Shown: positions 1-7,284 of the stretch, one piece after another | Layout: each line of letters starts with the position of its first letter | Position numbering within the stretch: the stretch's first letter is position 1 | NCBI GenBank assembly: GCA_002415085.1 | Contig: DIBV01000003.1 | Location: forward strand, 186,001-250,000 | Direction: 5' to 3' | From: Arsukibacterium sp. UBA5043 | GTDB lineage: Bacteria; Pseudomonadota; Gammaproteobacteria; Enterobacterales; Alteromonadaceae | Length of the DNA: 64,000 nucleotides | Notes under the pieces: model-generated | Told to the model about the DNA's origin: nothing | Seen by the model: the letters and a program-made list of their open reading frames with translations, nothing else | Databases searched by the model: none | Program-made: the position numbers and the translations under genes

Positions 1-1
1 T

Positions 2-529
2 TCGTTTTTCAGCGCCAAGTTTCAGCGTAATGTCGAAGAGCTGCTGGTGGCGCCCGTGCCAAATTATCTGATTGTGCTGGGGTATGTCGGTGGTGGCATG
101 ACGCGCGGTATTCTGGTGGGTTTAATCGTCACGATCCTGTCACTGTTTTTTGTTGATATCCAAATTCATAATCTGGTTATTATTATTGTTACGGTAATTC
201 TGACATCGATGTTATTTGCCCTTGGTGGTTTAATAAATGCTATTTACGCCAAAACGTTCGACGATATCAGCATTATCCCTACCTTTGTATTGACACCATT
301 AACCTATCTGGGTGGGGTATTCTACTCGTTGCAGATGTTGCCAGGTTTCTGGCAAAACGTGGCAGCATTAAATCCGATCGTCTACATGGTCAATGCCTTT
401 CGCTATGGTTTTCTGGGGTTTAGTGATGTTAGCCTGGTACTGGCGCTGACAGTTGTTATCAGTTTTATCGTAGTAATGTTCAGCTTTGCGCTGTATTTAA
501 TTAACCGCGGTGTTGGCCTGCGCAGCTAG
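2..529 (+). CDS. yadH: ABC-2 type transporter permease, YadH family (5' end missing)
   Basis: The reading frame is already open at the window edge, so only the last 175 residues are present. They match the C-terminal two thirds of the YadH/ABC-2 permease family: the segment around FQRNVEELLVAPVP, then AKTFDDISIIPTFVLTPLTY and the terminal RGVGLRS. About five hydrophobic membrane segments are visible. YadH is the inner-membrane subunit of the YadGH exporter; its substrate is not established. In Escherichia yadGH lies just upstream of the pantothenate genes, and here panP follows, so the context supports orthology. The ATPase partner would lie to the left, outside the window. Confidence 0.9.
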   Translation, partial: SFFSAKFQRNVEELLVAPVPNYLIVLGYVGGGMTRGILVGLIVTILSLFFVDIQIHNLVIIIVTVILTSMLFALGGLINAIYAKTFDDISIIPTFVLTPLTYLGGVFYSLQMLPGFWQNVAALNPIVYMVNAFRYGFLGFSDVSLVLALTVVISFIVVMFSFALYLINRGVGLRS

Positions 530-638
530 CCTGGATGAAATTTTTGCAGACATCCAGCAGCAGTTGCAGTAAAGTTGGGCCCTTTGTGCTCAGCTGTCTG
601 ATGGCTTTTGCTGTAGACCTGAAGTGGTAAACCTATAG

Positions 639-658
639 TGAGCCGATATATCGGCTCA
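639..658. repeat. Perfect 20-bp palindrome upstream of panP
   Basis: The sequence TGAGCCGATATATCGGCTCA is its own exact reverse complement. It ends 16 bases before the panP start codon. It could be an operator for a dimeric regulator, or a 5'-leader hairpin affecting ribosome access. There is no T-tract after it, so a terminator for yadH is less likely. Confidence 0.6.
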
Positions 659-674
659 GTGAGTAGTATAACGC

Positions 675-2321
675 ATGACAGAACCGACAAAACGGCTGGC
701 CGCCGCCTCTGAAGATGCGCTTTGGCGTATTTTTACCGTACCCGAGGCACCGGATTCCACGCTTAGTATTATTGAACAGAATCTGTCCCAGAATCTGGCC
801 GGCTTTCTGCGCGAAAGTATTGTCGCGCTGGAAAAACCGCTGTGGCAAATCGAGCGGGATTTTCAGGCGCACCAAATCCCTCTGTCACCGCAGTTTGTCT
901 CAGATTATGCCGAGAGCATGATGCAAAAGCTGGTTGCCCATTCGGTGCATACTGCTTCACCCAGTTTTATCGGCCATATGACATCGGCTTTGCCGTATTT
1001 TGTGCTGCCACTGTCAAAAATGATGGTTGGGCTGAACCAAAACCTGGTAAAAATTGAAACCTCCAAAGCCTTTACACCGTTGGAGCGCCAGGTACTGGGA
1101 ATGATGCATCACCTGGTTTACGGTGAAAAAGACAGTTTCTACAAAAAATGGATGCACAGTGCTAACCATTCATTAGGCGCCTTTTGCTCGGGCGGCACTA
1201 TCGCCAATATTACCGCGCTGTGGATCGCCCGCAACCGTTTGCTAAAAGCCGATGGCGATTTTAAAGGTATTGCCAAAGAGGGCTTATTTCAGGCGCTGAA
1301 GCATTACGGCTACGATGGTCTGGCGATAGTGGTTTCAGAGCGCGGCCATTACTCACTTGGTAAAGCGGCCGATGTGCTTGGCATTGGCCGGGACTATGTG
1401 GTTAGCGTTAAAACTGACGCCAACAATAAGGTTGATGTGGCCCAGATGCAGCAAACACTGGTTCGTTTACACGAAAAAAATATTAAAGTGCTGGCCATTG
1501 TTGGCGTAGCGGGCACCACTGAAACCGGTAATATTGACCCGTTGGCCGATCTTGCTGATTTGGCCGAACAGTTTCAATGTCATTTTCATGTCGATGCCGC
1601 CTGGGGCGGTGCCACATTATTGTCTGATCAATACCGGCATTTAATGGCCGGCATCGAGCGGGCTGATTCAGTGACGATTGACGCTCACAAGCAAATGTAT
1701 GTGCCGATGGGCGCCGGGATGGTGGTGTTTAAGCATCCGTCATCGGCCCATGCTATTGAGCATCATGCCGAGTATATTCTTCGTAAAGGCTCAAAAGATT
1801 TGGGTAGCCAAACTCTGGAAGGTTCGCGTCCGGGTATGGCGATGCTGGTGCATGCCTGTCTGCAGGTGATTGGTCGCGATGGCTATGAAATTCTGATCAA
1901 CCGCTCGTTAGAAAAAGCCCGCTATTTTGCGACCTTAATTGAGCATAATATTGATTTTGAGCTGATCACCGAACCTGAACTGTGTTTGCTAACTTATCGC
2001 TATGTGCCCGCCCAGGTGCAAAAAGCCATGGCAATAGCCAACACAGAGCAGCGCCAGCAATTTAACGAGTTACTAAATGGCCTGACTAAGTTTATTCAGA
2101 AACGCCAGCGCGAAGAGGGTAAATCCTTTGTATCTCGTACCCGGTTGACGCCAGCTCATTACGACCGACAGGAAACTATAGTATTTAGGGTAGTATTGGC
2201 TAATCCATTAACTACTGAACAAATTCTGCATGATATTCTGGTTGAACAAGATCAGATAGCTCAGCAGAACAAAGAGTTCTATCCGAAGTTGTTGCAGCTG
2301 GCTAAAACCCTGACCGGCTGA
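675..2321 (+). CDS. panP: PLP-dependent aspartate 1-decarboxylase PanP
   Basis: This 548-residue group II PLP decarboxylase belongs to the family called putative pyridoxal-dependent aspartate 1-decarboxylase, which makes beta-alanine for pantothenate in Vibrio, Shewanella and relatives that lack the pyruvoyl enzyme PanD. Visible fold-type I landmarks are the cofactor loop CSGGTIANITALW, the HVDAAWGG aspartate segment that contacts the pyridine ring, and the DAHK motif whose Lys339 should form the Schiff base. Glutamate decarboxylase-like proteins share this architecture, but panB and panC nearby favour the aspartate role. The start codon has only a weak ribosome site, and a perfect palindrome lies just upstream. 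The unknown gene at 2327 follows by 5 bases. Confidence 0.88.
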   Translation: MTEPTKRLAAASEDALWRIFTVPEAPDSTLSIIEQNLSQNLAGFLRESIVALEKPLWQIERDFQAHQIPLSPQFVSDYAESMMQKLVAHSVHTASPSFIGHMTSALPYFVLPLSKMMVGLNQNLVKIETSKAFTPLERQVLGMMHHLVYGEKDSFYKKWMHSANHSLGAFCSGGTIANITALWIARNRLLKADGDFKGIAKEGLFQALKHYGYDGLAIVVSERGHYSLGKAADVLGIGRDYVVSVKTDANNKVDVAQMQQTLVRLHEKNIKVLAIVGVAGTTETGNIDPLADLADLAEQFQCHFHVDAAWGGATLLSDQYRHLMAGIERADSVTIDAHKQMYVPMGAGMVVFKHPSSAHAIEHHAEYILRKGSKDLGSQTLEGSRPGMAMLVHACLQVIGRDGYEILINRSLEKARYFATLIEHNIDFELITEPELCLLTYRYVPAQVQKAMAIANTEQRQQFNELLNGLTKFIQKRQREEGKSFVSRTRLTPAHYDRQETIVFRVVLANPLTTEQILHDILVEQDQIAQQNKEFYPKLLQLAKTLTG

Positions 2322-2326
2322 TCATC

Positions 2327-3301
2327 ATGCCAGCGAAATCCCGACGCAACATTTTTATTGTACTGCTTGTTATTGTAATTGTAGCGATGTGGTACGGTTA
2401 TTCAGCTGATAATATCCTTACTGATGCGGAGCAGAAGCAACCTTCTTATGAGCTTAAAAAAAATGTAACCGAAATTACCACGACGTCTATTGCTCCACCT
2501 AAGGTGCAGCTATCGGAGAAGAAAAATGAAGGAGGGCACAGCCCTGTTTTATTGTCGTCATCGATGCCAGTTGAAATAACTTACACTGAGCAAAACTGCG
2601 TTGATATTGCTGAACGAGTCAAAAATCATTCTGGAAGAACAGCTTTTCTGCACTGGTATAGACAAGAACTAGACGCTGAACTGGATAACAGCTATTACCA
2701 AACCCTGAGTATTGATCAATTAGTGGAGCAAGCTCAGGCCGCGGATGTGTTGGCTATGCGGATGCTGGCGGAAAGGTATTTAACATATGCCCGGTATCAG
2801 CACTTTAGTAAACCTGCTACACAGCATGTCTCTGAGCGTCTTGATCGGTCAGCACTTGGACAGGCGCGATACTGGGCAGAGCAAGCTGCATTAAATGGTT
2901 ATGGAGGAGCGTTTGTATCGCTTCTGGCAATGAGCTATATGGTTGAACTTGAAGACATAAACAGAAAGTTGGCGGCTAATCCTGCACAAGTAGAGATATT
3001 ACATGATCAACAAACAGACGTAGCGTTAAATGCACAAGCCTATTTAACATTGTCTGTTGAAGTTATGCCACAACTGCAAGAGTTTCTTTTACCTTTGCGT
3101 ATGCAGTTAAGTAAGTCTGAGTTGTCTACTGAAGAACAAGCCCGCTTCGATGAAATTTATCCCAAGTTAACATCAGAATGGCGCGACAAGCGCGCACTGT
3201 TAGGTTTGCCAGCGGAACTGGAATTTAACATTCCAGTAGAAGTGGAGCAGTATATTCAGCTGCTAAATAGTGAAGTAAGTTGCGCCAATGGCAGTAATTA
3301 G
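2327..3301 (+). CDS. Hypothetical membrane-anchored protein
   Basis: I do not recognise this 324-residue protein. It starts with a basic stretch (MPAKSRRN) and one hydrophobic helix at about residues 9-24, so it is probably an inner-membrane anchor or uncleaved signal with the rest in the periplasm. Residues 30-90 are polar and look disordered; residues 95-310 are alpha-helical and alanine-rich, and the part around AEQAALNGYGGAFVSLLAMS resembles a Sel1/TPR-type repeat. Only two cysteines occur (CVDIAE and the C-terminal SCANGS). It begins 5 bases after panP, so it is probably co-transcribed, and its end overlaps the convergent prenyltransferase gene by 4 bases. Confidence 0.7.
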   Translation: MPAKSRRNIFIVLLVIVIVAMWYGYSADNILTDAEQKQPSYELKKNVTEITTTSIAPPKVQLSEKKNEGGHSPVLLSSSMPVEITYTEQNCVDIAERVKNHSGRTAFLHWYRQELDAELDNSYYQTLSIDQLVEQAQAADVLAMRMLAERYLTYARYQHFSKPATQHVSERLDRSALGQARYWAEQAALNGYGGAFVSLLAMSYMVELEDINRKLAANPAQVEILHDQQTDVALNAQAYLTLSVEVMPQLQEFLLPLRMQLSKSELSTEEQARFDEIYPKLTSEWRDKRALLGLPAELEFNIPVEVEQYIQLLNSEVSCANGSN

Positions 3302-4197
3302 TTAGCCTGGCCAGCCCAGATAAGCCCTGTGCCTAATAACAACGGATAGAGATGGCATAGCATCACATTTAAGCCAAGCACGTTAGTCAGCTGCGCAGGC
3401 TTGTCGGCGTAGCGGAACAGGTCTGGTATTATTCTTATCACCAGCGCCAGACTTAGCAGCGCCAGTAAACATTGCCAGGGCAAAATTCCACTCAATACGC
3501 CTAAAATCAACACCAGATAACTGAGTAATAACAGCAGGGTATAGACACTTGCGCTATGGCGCCGGCCAATCACGATGGGTAAATGGCGTCTGCCCACCTG
3601 ACGGTCTGCCTCTGCGTCCGGGAACTGGTTTAGCAGTAATAAATTACTTACCAGCAAAGTGATAATCATTGCCAGCAGCCACGCCGTAGCACTTATATTA
3701 CCGGCAAGTACCCAGTAGCTGCCCAGCGTCATAAAAATACCAAAGCCAATACCCGGGGCCAGCAAACACAGAAGTGGCCAGCGGTTAATGTGCCGGGTGT
3801 AGCCATAAATCAGCAGTACACCGGGTATCCCAATAAGTAATGGTTGCCAGTTCAGCTGATAACTCAGATATAAACCACCGCCAATAACCAGCAGCATGCT
3901 GACGATACCCAGCAGCAGGGCAAGATGAGCGGCCCCCGGATGGGTCACCAGGGTGCCACTGCCCCCACTAAACGGTGTGCGATTGGTAAGAAAATCCAGG
4001 CCGGATTTAAAATCAAGGTATTCGTTCAGCGCATTGACACTTATATGGGCGCATAATCCGATAGCAGTAACCAGCATCAGCACGCCAGGCGATAACAGAT
4101 GGCCGGCTTGCCAGCTGGCGCCGGCAGCAAGGGCTATACATACCAGGGTCAGGCTCAGAAAGTTAACCCGAGCTACGCCGCAAAGCTGTTTAAGCAA
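3298..4197 (-). CDS. UbiA-family prenyltransferase (MenA-like)
   Basis: This 299-residue integral membrane protein has about eight or nine hydrophobic helices and the two aspartate-rich motifs of the UbiA superfamily: NEYLDFKSGLD at about residues 58-68 and NQFPDAEADRQVG at about 190-202, which bind the Mg2+-diphosphate of the prenyl donor. The nearest characterised relatives are MenA-type 1,4-dihydroxy-2-naphthoate prenyltransferases, but the GGSGTLVTHPG segment differs from the usual MenA sequence, so the aromatic acceptor is uncertain. The start is TTG: an AAGGAA ribosome site lies 6 bases ahead and no ATG fits. It faces the unknown gene at 2327 tail to tail and is divergent from the DUF2959 gene. 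Confidence 0.8.
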   Translation of the reverse strand: MLKQLCGVARVNFLSLTLVCIALAAGASWQAGHLLSPGVLMLVTAIGLCAHISVNALNEYLDFKSGLDFLTNRTPFSGGSGTLVTHPGAAHLALLLGIVSMLLVIGGGLYLSYQLNWQPLLIGIPGVLLIYGYTRHINRWPLLCLLAPGIGFGIFMTLGSYWVLAGNISATAWLLAMIITLLVSNLLLLNQFPDAEADRQVGRRHLPIVIGRRHSASVYTLLLLLSYLVLILGVLSGILPWQCLLALLSLALVIRIIPDLFRYADKPAQLTNVLGLNVMLCHLYPLLLGTGLIWAGQAN

Positions 4198-4360
4198 GAC
4201 AAATTCCTTTTAAACATTTTCGCTACAGAGTATAGGCCGCTGCCAGCTTATAGCTTGATCTGTGACATTATTTCGGTATTTATGTTGTAAACTAATGATG
4301 AATTGCTATTGTCTGAGCAATGGCGCAATCGTCTGGCTTAATCAACGTTAAGGAATTCTT

Positions 4361-4996
4361 ATGCGTACGTTTTTATTAATATTGTCGATAGTTATGCTGA
4401 CGAGCTGTCAGAGTGCTTACTACTCCACCATGGAAAAAGTGGGTGTTCATAAAAGAGACATACTGGCTGATCGGGTAGATAAAGCGCAGGAAGCACAACA
4501 AGACGCTCAACAGGAGTTTAAATCTGCGTTAGAGCAATTCAGTAGCCTGATTAAATTCGATGGTGGAAACTTACAAAAACAATACGAACAGACCAATGAT
4601 CAATACCAGGCTTGTAACGAAGCTGCTGCCAATGTATCAGAACGGATTAACAGTATTGAAGATGTCGCAGAAGCATTGTTTGATGAGTGGCAGGACGAAC
4701 TCGATATGTATACTAATCCAAAGCTGAAGCAGGAAAGCAAAGCAAAGCTGAATTCAACTCAGCGCCAGTACAAGCAGCTGCTTAGCACCATGCGTCAGGC
4801 GGAAAGTTCAATGGCTCCGGTACTCGATAGCTTGCGGGACAATACACTGTATTTAAAGCATAATTTAAATGCGCAGGCGATCGGCGCCTTAAAGAGCGAG
4901 TTTGCCGGTATCGAACGGGATATCACCCTGCTTATCCGCAATATGAATAAAGCGATAAGTGAATCACAGCAATTTATTGCTACGCTTAAACAATAA
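4361..4996 (+). CDS. DUF2959 family lipoprotein
   Basis: This 211-residue protein has a short signal peptide ending in a lipobox (LTSC, Cys16), so it should be lipidated and anchored to a membrane. The mature part has almost no hydrophobic segments and is dominated by helices rich in Gln, Glu, Ala and Lys, with heptad-like stretches that suggest coiled coils (about residues 35-65 and 120-150). It matches the overall look of the DUF2959 family, whose function is unknown. The start is clear: AAGGAA precedes ATG by 5 bases. A small membrane protein gene follows after 67 bases in the same direction. Confidence 0.75.
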   Translation: MRTFLLILSIVMLTSCQSAYYSTMEKVGVHKRDILADRVDKAQEAQQDAQQEFKSALEQFSSLIKFDGGNLQKQYEQTNDQYQACNEAAANVSERINSIEDVAEALFDEWQDELDMYTNPKLKQESKAKLNSTQRQYKQLLSTMRQAESSMAPVLDSLRDNTLYLKHNLNAQAIGALKSEFAGIERDITLLIRNMNKAISESQQFIATLKQ

Positions 4997-5063
4997 CTGA
5001 ACAAGTGACCGAGTAGCGCAATGGCGCGTCAGGTTAAAACAATAATCGAAACAGGAGAGTTCT

Positions 5064-5288
5064 ATGTCTGGTCAGGGATCCGGTGGCAATGTTATCGCGG
5101 CACTATGTAATATTTTTATACCGGGGCTGGGACAACTGGTGCAGGGGCGTATTTTAGCGGCTTTAGTATTTTTCGTGGTCTGTATCGTAGGCTATGCCTT
5201 GTGGTGGCTGATTATACCTGCCATTTTTGCTGCAATTGCCCACTTATGGGCGATTATCGATGCGGCTAAGTTCCGGCCAAGACTGTAA
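5064..5288 (+). CDS. Small TM2-like membrane protein
   Basis: This 74-residue protein has a strong ribosome site (AGGAGA 6 bases before ATG). It contains two hydrophobic helices (about residues 28-43 and 47-66) after the segment CNIFIPGLGQLVQGR, which resembles the start of TM2-domain and related small membrane proteins, where GLGQ followed by a polar turn precedes a hairpin of two helices. The C-terminus is basic (AKFRPRL). No function can be assigned. It lies between a DUF2959 lipoprotein and two SLC13 transporters. Confidence 0.7.
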   Translation: MSGQGSGGNVIAALCNIFIPGLGQLVQGRILAALVFFVVCIVGYALWWLIIPAIFAAIAHLWAIIDAAKFRPRL

Positions 5289-5367
5289 CGGCCCGTTAGC
5301 TTACAGCGCCTCCTCTTAAGGCTGCTGCTGTTAATTCAGATTTTTTTCACTAATTTAAAGAGCCTCT

Positions 5368-7284
5368 ATGACCACGCCGCAAAGCATTATTATTTTGATC
5401 CTGTTGGTCACTGTTGCAATGTTTTTATGGGGGCGCTGGCGCCACGATATGATAGCGCTGGCCGCACTGCTGGCATGTGTGGTGTGCGGGGTTATTGACC
5501 CGGCCATTGCGTTTAATGGCTTTGGCCATCCTGCGGTTATTACCGTGGCCTGTGTTCTGGTATTAAGCGCTGGTTTGCAGCGAAGTGGTGCGGTCGATGT
5601 GCTGGCCCGTCACGCTATGCCTAAGAAATCCGGGCTGATGTTAAGTCTGGCAGCACTGGTAGGTATTGGTGCGTTGCTTTCTGGCTTTATGAACAACGTC
5701 GGTGCTCTGGCCTTGCTTATGCCGGTTGCGCTGCAGGTTGCAAACCGGCTGGAGGTACCGCCGGGACGGGTGTTGATGCCTCTGGCGTTTGGCACCATTC
5801 TTGGCGGCATGACCACCCTGATTGGTACCCCGCCCAATTTAATTGTCTCGGGTTTTCGGGCTCAGCAGGGTAATAGTGCTGGTTTTGCCATGTTCGATTT
5901 TACCCCGGTCGGTATTGCGGTGGCGCTTACCGGTTGTATTTTTGTCGTGCTGGCGTGGCGTTTGGTTCCCGCGCGTAAACAAGCGGGCACCGAAGGCTTT
6001 GAAACAGGCGCTTATCTGACGGAAGCTCGCGTAACGGAAAAAAGTAAAATAGCAGATATGCGTTTGTACGACATTGAGAAGGAGTTTGATGACAGCGGCA
6101 CGCAAATTGTCGGGCTTATCAGAAACAACGTTAAAATCAACGCACCCAGCGGCGGCAGAATGATCAGAAGCGGTGACATTCTGGTGCTGGAAGCTGAAGT
6201 TGATTCGTTAGGGACCATACTGTCGACATTAGGGCTGGAGCTGGAAGAATCAAAAACCGTTGAGAAGCCGGCCAAGCCCGAGAGTGAAAACGTAAAAACG
6301 GAAACGCGAACGAATAACAGCAATAGTACAGCAGAGCTTAAAGCGGCAGACAGTAACGTGGTGGCAGCAAAAACAGAGGAAAAGCCGGCAGAAAGTAAGC
6401 CAGCGGAGAGTAAATCTCAGCATGCAGAAGATATCGTGCTGATGGAACTGGTAGTGCGGCCCGAATCAAACCTGCAGGGCCGCTCCGCAACCAATATTAT
6501 GTTGCGTTCGCGCTATAGCTTAAATTTGCTGGCTGTTTCCCGCGATGGCGGTCGTTCTAAGTCACGTCTGCGAAATTTCAGGATGCAAGCGGGGGATTTA
6601 TTGCTATTGCAAGGCACCAGCGAGAGTGTTTTAGAGTTTGCCAGCGATTATGGTTGTGTGCCTCTGGCAAAAAGAGAGCTGAAAATACCGGATAAGAAAC
6701 AGGCCGCCCTGGCGGGGATTATTATGTTTTTCGCCGTGGCGGGTGCCGCATTCGGCTTGTTACCGGCGGCGATATCTTTTGCGCTCGGGGTATTGGCGTC
6801 GATGATATTTAAAACGGTCCCGCCCCGCTCAGTCTATAGCAGCATCGACTGGCCGGTTATCGTGTTATTGGCAGCACTGATCCCGGTTGCGGGCGCGATG
6901 GAGGCGACCGGCACCGCTGAGCTAATTGCCAGCGTGCTGATGGAATATGTCGCACAGGGCAATGCCATAGTGGCGCTGGGTATGGTGCTGGTGATTACTA
7001 TGTTTTTATCTGACTTAATGAATAATGCGGCAACAGCAGCTGTGATGTGTCCTATCGCTATTGGCGCGGCAATGACCTTAGGTGTAAATGCAGACTCATT
7101 TTTAATGGCCGTGGCTATCGGCGCTTCCTGTGCGTTTTTAACGCCGATAGGCCACCAGAACAATACCTTAATTCTTGGCCCGGGCGGCTTTAAATTCAGT
7201 GATTACTGGCGGTTGGGATTGCCGCTTGAAATTTTAGTGGTGGTGGTTGCCTTGCCACTGCTTACGGTGTTCTGGCCATTATGA
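5368..7284 (+). CDS. SLC13-family permease with two RCK_C domains
   Basis: This 638-residue protein has an N-terminal membrane half (about residues 1-200), a cytoplasmic insert and a C-terminal membrane half (about 440-638), the divided layout of DASS/SLC13 transporters with TrkA_C (RCK_C) domains. The clamshell motifs are visible: NNVGALALLMP, GTPPNLIVSG and, in the second half, NNAATAAVMCP and PIGHQNNTLI. Two RCK_C-like beta domains (about 212-290 and 354-430) are separated by a charged linker, residues 294-353, rich in Lys, Glu, Pro and Ser with a repeated KPAES. The family imports dicarboxylates, sulfate or similar anions, usually with Na+; the substrate here is unknown. Its TGA stop overlaps the ATG of the next transporter by 4 bases. 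Confidence 0.85.
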   Translation: MTTPQSIIILILLVTVAMFLWGRWRHDMIALAALLACVVCGVIDPAIAFNGFGHPAVITVACVLVLSAGLQRSGAVDVLARHAMPKKSGLMLSLAALVGIGALLSGFMNNVGALALLMPVALQVANRLEVPPGRVLMPLAFGTILGGMTTLIGTPPNLIVSGFRAQQGNSAGFAMFDFTPVGIAVALTGCIFVVLAWRLVPARKQAGTEGFETGAYLTEARVTEKSKIADMRLYDIEKEFDDSGTQIVGLIRNNVKINAPSGGRMIRSGDILVLEAEVDSLGTILSTLGLELEESKTVEKPAKPESENVKTETRTNNSNSTAELKAADSNVVAAKTEEKPAESKPAESKSQHAEDIVLMELVVRPESNLQGRSATNIMLRSRYSLNLLAVSRDGGRSKSRLRNFRMQAGDLLLLQGTSESVLEFASDYGCVPLAKRELKIPDKKQAALAGIIMFFAVAGAAFGLLPAAISFALGVLASMIFKTVPPRSVYSSIDWPVIVLLAALIPVAGAMEATGTAELIASVLMEYVAQGNAIVALGMVLVITMFLSDLMNNAATAAVMCPIAIGAAMTLGVNADSFLMAVAIGASCAFLTPIGHQNNTLILGPGGFKFSDYWRLGLPLEILVVVVALPLLTVFWPL

